NCBI GenBank assembly: GCA_036971615.1
Contig: JAYKKR010000014.1
Span: 620,001 to 684,000 of the forward strand
Reading direction: 5' to 3'
Length of the DNA: 64,000 nucleotides
Source: Amyloporia xantha
Taxonomy: Eukaryota; Basidiomycota; Agaricomycetes; Polyporales; Adustoporiaceae
The notes under the pieces are model-generated. The model was not told the origin of the DNA. It ran no database searches and worked only from the letters and a program-made list of their open reading frames with translations. The position numbers and the translations under genes are program-made. Shown piece by piece: positions 40,797-52,294 of this stretch (position 1 is its first letter; the number at the start of each line of letters is the position of its first letter).

Positions 40797-43501
40797 TCAT
40801 TGAGCGCGATGGGGAGGATGGTGGTGCGCGCCCTGGCGCCATTGGCGAGAAGGCGGTGCGCCGTCAATTGATGGCGGTCTCTCTTCTAGTTGTGGACGTG
40901 GTCTCATACCCAAGGCGCGCTTAGGTATGGATGGAAAGACCGATCTTCCCGTGGTCATTAGCGGCCTTGCTGGAGGCGGTTTTCCTGTGACTGGAAACGG
41001 AAGCGAATGTTTTTGCGTGCCTCGCAGAGGTTCCGGCAACGGCGAGCTGGATTGCTGAGCTACTTGGCCATTATACACGTCTCGCGATCGCCTTATCTTA
41101 GGGGATGTGAGGATTGGCGCGGCTTCCCTCGCCAATGCCGCTGGCGGGTCCGGCGTACGACGCTCCTGTTCCGCCCGCAGGGTTTGCAAATGGCGAGGCT
41201 TCGGGCGGAGTGGGGGAGGTGGACCCTTGTTGAGATTCCCAGTGGGCATCATGGGAGGGCGAGGTGATGGCTTCCCCTGTCTGGGAACGTGGGGCGGTGG
41301 TGGACCATATCTCAACGCCGGTGGTGGGGCCTCCAAAGGTGTTGGCTGCGCCGCAGCCGCAGTGCTACTGCGGGTGACAGAGCTACCTTCCATGGATGGC
41401 GCATCGCCTTGCACAGATTGGGCCTGCTTCACCAGGGCGCACAACGATGATACATGTGGGTCGAGTCTCTGGGCAATCACAGCGAAGGGTATGGCGCTCT
41501 CGCTGACATGGCGTGGAATGTCCGAAGGCGGGCGTCGGGATCCTGGAAGGCGAACTGTGCTGCCGTCAGATCGCGGCTTATCATGGCGATCACGAGGAGC
41601 ACTTGTTCGATCATGCCGACGTCCCCTGTCAGCTTGCCGGACTTGTTCAAATAAGGCTTCGAGTCAAGCCACTTCAGCACTGGATCAAGCCCATGGGCGT
41701 GGCGATGAACCATATAGGACAAGTGTCGATGCGGGTTGTGCCAGGTCGCCCAGTCGGCGCCTTCCGGTGCCCACTTTGTCGTCTTCAGCCCACTCTATCA
41801 CTCGCAAGGTAAGCCTTAGTTTACGGAGAAAAATGAAGTCACTACCATCATGCGAGGCAGCGCATCCACGATCACGCGAAATTCTGGTGATGGCAATGCC
41901 GCCTCCAGCCATTGCTGACGCCGTCTACGTGAGAGCAGCGCCCAATTGGGTGCGGCGCCTTTTGCATCTTCGCTGTCATCATCTTCGTCGGAAGTTGACC
42001 CGACATCGATGTCCAGATTGAAATACTCGTGCTCGGTGTCGTCGTCCACGGCGCTATCGTCATCAGTGCTGAGACGTTGCACGCCTTTGCCCTTGCCGCT
42101 TTTCACTGCCTTCTTTTTCTTCTCTCTGGGGCCCGCCTTGCCTTTAGCGCCTTTGGGTGCTCTCGCCGCCTCATACACAGCAGGGATTAGCTCTGAATCC
42201 TTGTCCCCCTGCTCTTCAGGTATGCCTTGAAGCGGAACGCGCACTGCCCCTTGTTTGCCTCTTGCGCCGCTCTCCAATGATGCAGGACCGCGATGATGTC
42301 CTTCCTGACCATATGCGACGGATCGTCGAATTGGAAGCCGTCTGGCACCATTCCTGCTTCTATAAATTCAGCCCCACGCACTTTGAGCGCGCGCCAAGGG
42401 CACTTCTCTTTGGCGCTTCCTGCAGCCCGTTCTATGGCGCCATCAGCGTCTTTGTGAGCGCCGTGTGGATCAAGACTTACGGTAGTGAGTAGACAGAAAG
42501 TCTCTGATCATGGATTTCATCACAGGCAGGGATGGCGCATCCTCGCCATCCATTGGCGGTATCAACGGGAGACCGCCATCGTCGACCAGCAGCTCTCACC
42601 GTGTGCCGCGAGACGTTCCTCTCCGTTGTCAACGCTCGCCTCGTGATTGCTATCAAATGCCTCTGTGCTGTACTTGGCCCATTTGACCATCGTATCTGCG
42701 TGCCAATCATCCACCTTGGAAAAGGCTTTTCCATTCTCCATCTCATCGTTGAAGTCGTGTCTGTGAAAAGCGGTCAGAGCGGTGAGAGGCGATACAAATT
42801 GCCTGCTCACTCCTGAATGATGACTCTCCCATCAGGAGATTTGTAGCTACTCAACGTAAAGATCCTGACACCATGGCGTCGGTATGCCTCTCGAGCGTAT
42901 TTCCTCAGAAACGGAATGAGCTCCTTGTCCGCTTTCCTGCGTCGCCATCAGCTGCCGTTAACTTAGCACAAAGGTCGCGCTCCCACTCACGCCGAAGATC
43001 CAGCCTTGACCTCTTTGGCGTCATTGTTGAACGCATCCGCCTTCATCTGGTAGTCCGCCTTTGCGTCCTCATCCAGTTTGCCCCAATACTCGCTCACTAC
43101 CTTGGTGTATGCGCCTATCTCCTGGTGGGCCAGACCTCGTCCTCCCGTCCTTTCGTTGGCCACCCTTAGCAGCTCTGTTTTGTGCTCCTCCTGATACATA
43201 TCCCTCGCTGACCTTTTTTCGTTCCAGGGATGGGCACCTGGGGTTCTACGATTCGGTAGTGGTTGCTGAAATAGGTCCCCAGGGACTATAGAAATGTGTG
43301 AATGACGAAGATGACAATGCCATGAACTGTTGGTTTGACCTTTTTCAGGCCATTTTTATCTGTCAGCTCTGCGAATTGTTCCATGAGGATATTGACAGCC
43401 TCATCGACAATGGGTGCCCTCGCAGTGCCTTTCATGTTGCGCCATCGCTCTATTTGCTCTGGGATCTTGTCTAGATATGCCTGCAGGATAGCTATTCCCA
43501 T
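40797..43501 (-). pseudogene. KDZ cargo: HMG-box-like protein (copy B)
   Basis: Minus strand, start MGIAILQAYLDKIPEQIERW at 43501. The HMG-like exon has SARDMYQEEHKTELLRVANE, IGAYTKVVSEYWGKLDEDAK and YQMKADAFNNDAKEVK. A one-base difference just before it (near 43215) breaks the frame relative to copy A. Later exons hold YRHDFNDEMENG, DDWHADTMVKWAKYSTEAF, HMVRKDIIAVLHHWRAAQEA, a Lys-rich then acidic linker, LKWLDSKPYLNKSGKLTG and a proline-rich tail (ALRYGPPPPHVPRQGKPSP) ending at 40797. At 42190 the frame changes after KSRGT. Domain order matches copy A, so both derive from one ancestral gene. Divergent from the TET/JBP gene across a gap holding the conserved 30-bp block. Confidence 0.58.
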
Positions 43502-43951
43502 GGCGAGGACAACAAGCAGACCGAGATGCTCTCAGGATGACAGACACTTGGGCACTCCCAACTGAACATTTGCCCAGACGTGTCTGACCTCCGGTGATAC
43601 TTTCGTCCTGTTCTAACCCCGCTGATCTCTCTTACACTGCAAGCGTCCATGTCGGGGCAGACCCGACCGGCATCCCTCCGGCAGAGCGCGGCATCTCCCA
43701 GGCCGAGGCCCCGGCGTAATGGCGCCGTGGTCGAGAATCGCGGTCCACATGCCAATGACGCGCCTCGATCACCGGATCACGCCTTGCCGATCGGCTGGGC
43801 CTGATCTTGCCGGCGCTTGCTCAACGATGTGATCGACCAAACAAGTGTGCAAAGCTAATGGACATGCTGTTGCAGCATGGTCAGTAGATGGCAGATTGAG
43901 CAATAATGCGAGATGGGGCGTGTATCTCCATCCATCTCCTGTCTGTAAGCC
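43502..43951. promoter_or_regulatory. Divergent promoter HMG - TET/JBP, conserved block (copy B)
   Basis: A 450-bp gap holding the 30-bp block at 43766-43795 that matches 15972-16001 of copy A (inverted, 27 of 30). It includes the palindrome GCCGATCGGC. The remainder shows only scattered similarity to copy A. Confidence 0.5.
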
Positions 43952-45217
43952 ATGATAGCGGGCAGCGGCTTGGAGCTCAGCGACACATTGGCAGCTTGCA
44001 TGCGCGATATGTTTCAGTTTTGGCTACACAAGCTTCGGAATGCAGCCGGACAACCGAGAAACCCACAGCCTCCCACACATATCCGCGCCGATATCGTCGT
44101 CGAATGCAGCCAGATCGCGCACCAGCTCGCAAAGGCATATATCAAACCTGGTGTGTACTCTTGGATGCTGTGGGCATCTACTCATTCTGCGCTGACCGGG
44201 AAGTAGTGCGCTTATCCTGGGACATTGACCGGTATTCTGATGCTATAGGCGTGGGCAACACCGGACAGAACGTGAATCTGGAGGCGCAGCTCAAGACTAA
44301 ATGGCCGCCTCTCCTCCCAGACACCACCGTGGTTCTAGATGAACCCTGCGTGCTCCTCGACCAGCACTCGCGCATCCTAGCATGGGTGCTTCCGGGCGTC
44401 CTTCATGTGAATCGCCAGGTGGGCTCATTCATCTTCTGCCATGCACCGCGCTCACTACGCTATGTCGGCAGAGGGAGATACAATTGGCGACGGCCCACCT
44501 ATCAACACAACTGATGCGTAAAGCCCCGGGGGTCAGTTGGCGAAACCATGAAGCATATTTCCGCGATCGATCAACCTGCACCACACCTCCGGGGACTGTC
44601 AATCTGTCTCCAGGATGGCACACGCTGGGTCACACGGTACGTTGACGATCCGTTAACTCTGATGACTGGCGAATGACGGCGCATACATCCAGGGCCCATT
44701 GGACCCAATGCTGCCTTCGGCGAGCTTACGCGATCAAGATGGCCAGAGTGGATGGCGATGGTTGACCGCCATCCGTGAATCCGCCGCCATCCTATCCGCC
44801 ATGATGTCCGTCATGCATCCCGACCTGTATGCTGCGGGACATACGTGCATGGAGTCGCTTCTTGGCGAAGTGGAGTATCCCGCAATAGTAAGTGCTTGGT
44901 CTTCGATCTTCAATGGCGTTCAGGTCATCAGCAATCGCAAGACGCCGCTACACCGCGATAAAAACTCGCGCAAGCAGTGGTTCGACCTTCTCACCACAGT
45001 AGGGAGCTACGGCGCATTGGAAATGCAGCTGAATGGTCCAAATATCGCTATAGACTACAAGGCGGGTAGCGTAGTTGCGCTTTGCGGAAAGCTTCTGCGC
45101 CATGGCGTTCAGAGATGCGATGGAGAGCGCATATGCTACGCTTATTTTATGAGGGACTCAGTGCACGCCGCGATGAATGTCAAGGCACCGCACTGGATGG
45201 AGTGGACTTATGGTTGA
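43952..45217 (+). CDS. TET/JBP-family 2OG-Fe(II) dioxygenase (copy B)
   Basis: Exons 43952-44150, 44204-44418, 44472-44636 and 44693-45217, about 367 residues, all open. Exons 3 and 4 have exactly the same lengths as in copy A (165 and 525 nt). Iron ligands: HRD at about residues 280-282 (TPLHRDKNSRKQWF) and the distal His near 330 (KLLRHGVQ); the Arg-containing strand GERICYAYFMRDSV follows near 339-347. Other conserved pieces: GVGNTGQNVNLEAQLK, VVLDEPCVLLDQHSRIL, TVNLSPGWHTLGHT, SAMMSVMHPDLYAAG. The N-terminus starts at MIAGSGLELSDTL; the 12 or so residues that precede this in copy A are interrupted here by a stop, so the protein is slightly shorter. Family reaction: oxidation of a methyl group on a DNA base. 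It lies 65 bp from the convergent transposase stop. Confidence 0.88.
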
Positions 45218-45282
45218 ATACACAGATCTGTATTTGTGTTGTCTATGTTTGTGTATCTAGTAGGGTCGTGAATGGCGAACCA

Positions 45283-48200
45283 TCACACACATGTATTAAA
45301 GCGAGAAGCGGCATGCTCCGCCATGCGCGTCCACAGCGAGACCTGACGGCGCGCATAGCATACGTGACCTGGAGTCCCATAGAGGCGGGAGCGCCATACG
45401 TTCGCCTTGTTATGGAAGCTCGCCTGCGTCCACGCCATCTCTGCCGTGACCATGACAAACTCCTCCGCCCACCTATCCTTACGTGATTTTGCACGGAACC
45501 AGTTGACATGATGCACTGGCGCTCTGCAGTCAGCATTGCGGGCATTGGACGGACCACAAGCGCACTCACACTCCGTCAACCAGTTGGACTGCGTTGAATC
45601 GCCCTCGATGTCTACGGTCCATATCCAGGACAACTTGTCCTGCCGTGTTCCTCGGATGGAGTTGTCCAGCAGCGCGGTGATCGCCTTGAGGTCATCATGT
45701 TGAATGGCACGGAAGCGCGCTTTGATGGCATCAGTTGGATTCAGAGCGAGGATGGCGTGGCGGCTTTGACTGTAAATGCGCACGTTCTCTAGCACCGCCC
45801 TCTGCGTGGAGATGACCTCGTCCCAGGACCGGAGCTTTTGGCGCTGGCTCTTTGCATGACGAACCGCCGTACGAAACAGCACTGACTTGTAACCAATGGC
45901 GAGGCGAATCTGATGAAGGGCGTCATTGGCCTGCCCAATGCGCAAACTCAACTCCTCCGAAGCGATGTCCTCTAAACCGCTGGCCACGACAACATCGTAG
46001 CCAAGCTGCGATGGAAGCGAAATGATGGCGCTCTCAGGCTGGATTCCAGAATCGATCTCACCGGTGTAAATCTCATCAAGAGGATTGACATCTTCCTCCA
46101 GTGCATCCCATTCAGACCCGTCATAAGCCTCTGCGGCGCCATTCCCATCGGGCTCGGCCACAAGTGGAACATACGAAGCCGCTTTGGACTCGAATGTCAC
46201 TATACGCTTCTGAAGGCGCTGACGGCGCTCCTCCAGCGCAAGGCGGTCCGCCACCAGCGGATGTCGGCCCATCTTCCGTTTCAGTTGGCTAATGACCAAC
46301 CTAAGACCTGTTGTGAGCTTGGCACCCGATGTTCAATGACGCTACCTACTGCAATTCCTGAATCTTCATGCCCGTGGCTATCCATGCAGCTACGCCCTGA
46401 TGGCGATGTTGCGATGTTTCCGTTTGCGTTAGTTGAAGTTGGATCTGCATCCGGGTGGGTGCTGCGCCACATCATTACTCATGGCCGTACCCTATACTGT
46501 GAACTCTCACCCTTTCTCATCTGCACGTCAAAGACATCCATCGCGCTGATTTTAGCGTCACGCATGGCGAGCGCCTCGCCCTCAGCGGCTCGCCACTCTC
46601 CTAGCTGCTCCTCCGTGCTCGATCTCTCAATGAACTCCAACACGTCCCCGCTCTCCATGGCGCCGGCTTTGGCCTTTCGCCATTTCCTAACAAGGGTGTT
46701 CGCTGTTGAAACCACAGTCAATCAACCTTTCCACCAATGTCAAGGTTGGCCCACCCATCCCGGTCAACTTCTTCCAATTGGAATCATTCATGTGATCGTC
46801 AATGACTTCCTTTCTATGTGCTGTGGTCATGCCGCGTGTGCTACCCGAAATGAGATTCAACGGCGCCCAAAGGGTTTCAATCACTTCGCCATCAATCTGA
46901 CCAGCACCGGGAATGAAGTTGGGTGAGTAGCGAGGAAAGCATGTGTCTTGATGGCCGTGGACATGAAACAGGCCTATTCCGCGCCGTATCTCCACGTTCG
47001 GCGGCATGTGCAAATACTCACTCTCCCCAAACCGCTTCATGAGATTGATGCCGTATTGACACATGATGTCGTACATCACCAGCAGCACCTGGATACCCGC
47101 CATGGTGGCGAGGACCTCGCTCAGCGCGTAATCCATGTTCATCTGTCTGATGGCGGGTGTAAGTGAACAAAGGAAATAGCAAACCACTTACCTCTCGCCT
47201 TTCTGGAAATCAACCACCGCATGCGGCATGAAAAACCCATGGCGCGCACAGGCCGCGGCACCAATCCCCGTGGCTTCAAGGTTATGGCGATCTGCATTCG
47301 CCTGGTTGACGGCGCGATGATCGTGACAGAAGGATTTCTACATAGGCTATGAGCGTCCAACGGTTCATCCACTAGGAGTCGATCACGGACCTCTTTATGC
47401 TCGATGGCGACAGCGAGATGCTTCTTGTAGGTGTTGTCGCCCACCATGAAAGCGTCGCCATCGCTGAGAATGACGTCGTCCTCTGGGCGACGCATCTTGA
47501 GATGCTCCGCGCTAAAGTTGCCGTCCATTACGATGCTCCTCATGTACTTCCATCTGCTATCGCGTTACACATGCCGCCCAAAAACGTCTTACATGGCTCA
47601 CTGTACGGGGTCATCACGCCATCCGGAAGCGAGATTCACGCCAGGCTTGGGACATGCCGGGCACCCCAAAGCGAGGCCACCAGCTGGTATCGCGTTGGAG
47701 GCGCCATGACCATATCCATGCCATTTGCGGTATTTGAGGTTTCGCCATTGCCGGGACACCCGCAGAAGCTCTCTGTAACGGTTCTAGCCCCTTCTCAACG
47801 GCGAAAACAGCTTCATATGCACATAGCGGCTTACCTGCACTGAATGCGGGAACGCGGAGTTTGTGACACGTCGAAGCTTGCTGTAGTAATTCATCCCCGA
47901 GGTTTTGCACTCCTTGTTGGTAAGCAAAAAATCATCCAACACCCGAAATGTGAACGCAGTGCGTGGCCGCTTGGTGCTCCCAGGATAGAGGCCCATGTCC
48001 AATAGTTGCAGGTCTCGAGTGAGCCTGTTATCGCAACGACACCACACAACGTCCAGGCTATGCATCCCCGTAACATCTACAATGGTCAAAGTGTCAAACG
48101 CGTAGTGACTTCGCGGCGCCGTCGAGTCCGCTTTGATTGGCTCTTCATCCTCTTCATTGTCCCCGGCGTCACTCACGTCGTCGTCTTCGCCATCGCTATC

Positions 48201-48909
48201 AGCATCCCCATCCAGCGGCGTGATCGGGGACTCCGCATCCACACATGGTTCGCCATCATGCCCGAGATGCATCCGCACCCCAACCTCCCGAAGCCACGCC
48301 GGTTCGAAGAACCCATCCGCCCACTTCTCCACCCGATGCAGCAGCATGCGGCGATGCGTCAACTGCAGGCAGTCCTCGCAATACACGGGGCGCCCAAAGC
48401 ATTCCAAGCAGCGCCAATCGCCATGCGCATCAGCGCATTTGCTGCATCGTCTCTCACCTGGTGGAGCTTCTAGCTCGATGATGTGGCTTAGATACACATC
48501 GCGAAGTGGAAGCCATTCGCGCATAAAGTCGTTCTGCGACTGCCCCGCCTTCGGCGTTGACATTGAGCGACCCAAATAAGGCGACGGTACTCACCTTGTG
48601 CAGACTCTTCATCGGCATCACATCGTCAAACACCACATGCTCCTGCACGGGCTCGCAATATGCATCATGAGACGCGGCTTTAGAGGGGGATTTCGACGGC
48701 GATCTTGATGCGCTTGTCGGCACATGCGCACGCGGTAGCGGTGCTTCCTTGGGAACGTATGTGACGGCGCCTCTTGCAGTTCGCCGTTCTTCGCGACGCA
48801 CGAACACCGCATCGCCACTGACATGTTGCTTCTTCGTGCGGGCCATGGCCGTATCACTGCGGACAGATGACAATTGGCTTATTGTGATCCATGACAGCTT
48901 CCTTTTCAT
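45283..48909 (-). CDS. CxC2-KDZ transposase (copy B), apparently intact
   Basis: Minus strand from MKRKLSWIT at 48909 (or MARTKKQH at 48846) to the stop at 45283, with about ten exons matching copy A. The CxC2 cluster reads RRCSKCAD, WRCLECFGRPVYCEDC, THRRMLLHRVEKWADGFF and TIVDVTGMHSLD. The core reads CPACPKPGVNL, MDGNFSAEHL, CHDHRAVNQANADRHNLEA, VMYDIMCQYGINL, HGHQDTCFPRYSPNF and DGEVIETLWAPLN. The C-terminal part has VRKWRKAKAGAMES, WDALEEDVNPLDE, AIGYKSVLFRTAVRHAKS and a last exon ending HAASRFNTCV. I found no stop or frameshift in the exons I could join; the weakest point is the acceptor before the ISQLKRKMG exon, which does not join cleanly as read. If expressed, this copy could supply transposase to A, C and itself. 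Confidence 0.85.
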
Positions 48910-49121
48910 ACTGAATGGCGATCTCTCACGCCCCTGCCTCCTGATCCCTTATCAACAACGGATCATATCCACGCGATCACCTTCAGATACTTGGCCGATG
49001 CTTATCTCCGACGGATCTTCGCCATGACCTTCCCTCGAGGCGATCACCCGATCCACCATCGACTCCTCAAATTCGCCTTGCATTTCGCCTTGGCCTACCA
49101 ACCCATTCACCCCACGGCGCA
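48910..49121. promoter_or_regulatory. Divergent promoter, transposase / small gene (copy B)
   Basis: A 212-bp gap between the divergent starts. The side next to the transposase keeps the GGGGCGTGAGAG and CATTCAG words of copy A. No TATA box. Confidence 0.35.
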
Positions 49122-49876
49122 ATGGCTCTCGCCTTGAAGAATCGCGAACAGTCCCTCTCCAGCCTCATCGCTATCAACCGCCGACTGATCTCATACTATG
49201 CCTGGCGCTGCGAGCAGGCGCTAGCGACCATCATGTCTGTCGCCGCCGGTAGAGACAAGGTGGCTGGCTTCGACATCACCTTGGCGCGGTGGGAGATTGG
49301 CCTCCGCATGGAAATGGTAAGCTTCGCCTTCCCCAACGTGTCTGCTCTGACGCTCAGCAGGAAGCCCTTCGCGACTGCCTTGGCCGCCTCGCCCTCGTCG
49401 GCGTCACCGACGTCGAGCTCCCCGACGTCGTCCGCAAGATCAGCGACGCCACCGTCTTTGGGGCCGTCCCACAGATCCACGTCCTCGAGATACAGCCGTT
49501 CACGCCGCTCGCCTCGCCGCCATCCTTGCAGCTACAGAAGCTGCACACAGAAACCGAGCCCGTGTGGTGGACTTGGCCAGACGACCCTCCCAGTCACCTT
49601 CCAGCATGGTGGAAGTATCCACTGCATGACAGAGTAAGTCGCCACCCCACTCCCACCTTTTCAACACATTCATTCACATAAATTGCATCGATTGCCGCAT
49701 AGCGTCGCGGCGATACCTATCAAGTCAACTACCGCGATATGAGAGCGGTCAGCCATCGATTGGATGACGTCGAACGCCTGGTCACCCGCTTCGCCGAGAG
49801 CCGCCATCGCGATGCCGGCGACCTCACAAGGATGTTGGACGCCTTCAAAGAGGTGCTGTTGCCAGATGAGGAGTGA
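49122..49876 (+). CDS. KDZ cargo: small unknown protein (copy B)
   Basis: Exons 49122-49316, 49358-49633 and 49703-49876, all joining in phase 0, give 214 residues. It starts MALALKNREQSLSSLIAINR, with WEIGLRMEM at the first junction, ALVGVTDVELPDVV, a Trp-rich WWTWPDDPPSHLPAWWK segment, and a helical tail RLDDVERLVTRFAES ending KEVLLPDEE. Copy A lost the last 20 or so residues by an indel. No family recognised. The conserved exon structure in two diverged copies shows it is a real gene and has been kept under some constraint. Its place beside the transposase, reading outward to the L end, suggests a role in transposition or its control, but nothing in the sequence shows which. Confidence 0.7.
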
Positions 49877-51835
49877 GACCGGGTCTCTGCGCGCCATGTC
49901 GTAGGTGGATCTCGCCGTCGTCTGTATGTATTTCTTGTCGCTGCCTTTATGAGCACGAGTGCATGACGTCCCCAGCGTCTCCCATTTGTCCAATGGACCT
50001 TGTAACTAAGCGGCTGAATCACATTACCATCCAATCATGTGGATGGCGATGCGATTCAGACACTTAACTTCGGGGTAGCATTGACGAATGGCCGAGCTCG
50101 AGGACGCCAGCAAATCATGCTCTTTGGACATCGCGCCATGTCAAAGGTGGGTGTTTTCAGGTGGCGTATGTATCCGTTTCGTCTGCGCGGTGAGTGCATA
50201 AATGCATGACGTCCTTCTGCGCCAGCCAATTCTTCAATGGTCTTGGTATTCAAGCGGCTGAATCGGATGGCCATCCAACAATGGTTGGATGGCGATTCGA
50301 TTCAGATGCTTTGATCCAGGGTAGCATTGAAGAATCATGCAGGTCGAGAACGCCAGCACATCACGCCGGCTGCGCACCATGTGCCTCGCCTGCGCGCGCC
50401 ATGCACGGCGCGATCGGATGGCGCATATTGCCGCTGAACGAGGCGGCTTCATCTATGACCTTCAGAGCCACAGGTATGCGGCTCTGAAGAGCATAGATGA
50501 AGGCGCCCTGTCTGGCGAGCCATAGCGCCATCCCACGGTGAGCATGAGCGCGCCATGCATGGCGCCATCGGATGGCGCCCATCGCCGCCGGACAGCGCAA
50601 CTTCCATATGTGGCCCTCCGAGCCGCAGGTATGCTGCTCCGAGTGACACAGAGGAAGGCGCCCTGTCTGGCCAGCGATAGCTCCATCTCCCAACAGCGAG
50701 CATCAGCGCGCATGCACTTCGCCATCGGATGGCGCCCGTTTCCGCCGGACAAGGCCCATTTGACTTATGTCCTTCTGAGCCACAGGTATGCGGCTCGGAG
50801 GAACATAAGTCAGGTCTTCCTGTCTGGAGTCTGACTCTCTAACGTGAGTTTCAAATTTATGGTCTGCATGGATGCGGGATTCATGCATGGCGCTGTTGGA
50901 TAAACCCATTAACTCCTTGCTCTCTACGTTCAAACAGTGGAATCGAGTTGCCCTCCGCGCCATGAGTACTCCAGATGCAGCTGAATTGTCCATCAGCATC
51001 GGGGTACTCTCAAAACGTGGACGGTGATTCGATTCCTCTGGCTGACCCAGGGCAGCAAGGATGAAATGGCCCAGTCCAAGAGCCCCAGCACATCATAACA
51101 CCTGCTGGCGCCCGTCGCCGCCGGCAAGTCTTCCTGTCTGGAGTCGGACTCTCTAACGTGAGTTTCAAAGTTATGGTCTGCATGGATGCGGGATTCATGC
51201 AAGGCGCTGTTGGATAAAGCCATTAACTCCTTGCTCTCTACGTTCACCAGTGGAATCGAGTTGCCCTCCACGCCATGAGTACTCCGGATGCAGCTGAATT
51301 GTCCATCAGCATCAGGGGTACTCTCAAAACGTGGACGGTGATTCGATTCCTCTGGGTGACCCAGGGTAGCAAGGATGAAATGGCCCCGTCCAACAGTGCC
51401 AGCACATCATAACACCTGCGTGCCATACGCCTCACAATGTGGCAGGCAAGGTATGTGGCGCATGGTTGCATAGCGCATCTGGACATGGTGGCGCCATGAT
51501 TCCATAGCGCATGCTGCCGCTGGAGATGGCCATTGGATCTGTGTCCCACAGAGGGTCCAGACAGCTGGATCCTTTGAAGGACACATATCAGATGGCCCTG
51601 TCTCTGCGCGTGTCTTGGGTGGGGTGTATGGAGCCGTCGGAAATGGCCAATCAGACCTTGCGCTTTGAATTGTAGTCACACCACTGACCTGACCACACAC
51701 GAAACATCGTGATGAATGACAGATTGCAAAGCCTAATGGATGGCGAGGCATTATTATTATTATACATACAGCATGAGATTTATTGAAATGCATATAATTA
51801 AAGCGTAGAAAAGGAAACAATAGGGCGGAATATAC
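49877..51835. other. Non-coding hairpin-rich zone near L end, copy B
   Basis: About 1.96 kb without a convincing gene. Hairpins with CCACAGGTATGCGGCTC-type arms lie near 50460-50505, 50610-50660 and 50768-50815, matching those of copy A. Palindromes with GAATCGGATGGCCATCC-type arms lie near 50020-50060 and 50258-50305. A roughly 310-bp direct duplication (about 50822-51062 and 51133-51370) is present only in this copy, and an ATT microsatellite lies at 51751-51762. Dense in ATGGCG/CGCCAT. Confidence 0.6.
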
Positions 51836-52201
51836 TACTTCAAGGCGAGAATATACCACGATAATATGGCGCAGTCGGCCGCGCCGTATCTAAAGGCTAT
51901 ATTATAGCCCTCGGCCGACACTACTTGCAGGCGAGAATATACCACAGAAATATGGCGCAGTCGGCCGTGCCATATCTAAAGGCTATATTATAGCCCTCGG
52001 CCGACACTACTTGAAGGCGAGAATATACCACGATAATATGGCGCACTCGGCCGCGCCGTATCTAAAGGCTATATTATACCCTCTCGGCCGACGCTACTTG
52101 AAGGCGAGAATATACCAGGGAAATATGGCGCACTCGGCCGCGCCGTATCTACAGGCTATATTATACCCTCTCGGCCGACCCTGCACTGCAGGCTATAGCG
52201 A
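51836..52201 (-). repeat. Subterminal 86-bp tandem repeats, copy B L end
   Basis: Four units, with GGCGAGAATATACC at 51845, 51930, 52016 and 52103 (period 86-87 bp), each also holding an AAATATGGCGCA(C/G)TCGGCC segment and a CTATATTATA box. They are followed by the terminal repeat. Confidence 0.78.
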
Positions 52202-52294
52202 TGGCGTCGGCCGACGTCCGCTCTCCTTACTAAGTAATAAAAATTTCACCCATATCTCTCCCTATAGAGTAGGCTATAATGACTGAATGGGCTC
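52202..52294 (-). repeat. Copy B terminal inverted repeat, L end
   Basis: Starts TGGCGTCGGCCGACGTCC and ends ATGACTGAATGGGCTC, sharing the L-specific outer bases with 7829-7841 of copy A. Confidence 0.9.

Larger units (their letters stand above)
34682..52294 (-). mobile_element. KDZ DNA transposon, copy B (17.6 kb)
   Basis: Inverted relative to copy A, with the R end at 34682 and the L end at 52294. The 93-bp terminal repeats (34682-34774 and 52202-52294) are the same length as in A but carry a different inner variant, ACTAAGTAATAAAAATTTC. All cargo genes of A are present in the same order and direction. The transposase appears intact; the HMG, zinc-cluster and DLSPSP genes each need at least one frame correction. 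The flanks (CAGTGCA on the left, CCGGTAT on the right) are not duplicates and belong to different contexts, so the site is rearranged. ATGGCG/CGCCAT enrichment is as in A. Confidence 0.93.

Noticed and set aside
7829..52294. A and B as one giant palindrome or an assembly artefact.
   Set aside because: The copies differ by about 20 percent in many exons, in terminal-repeat variant, repeat number and minisatellite type, so they are separate insertions.
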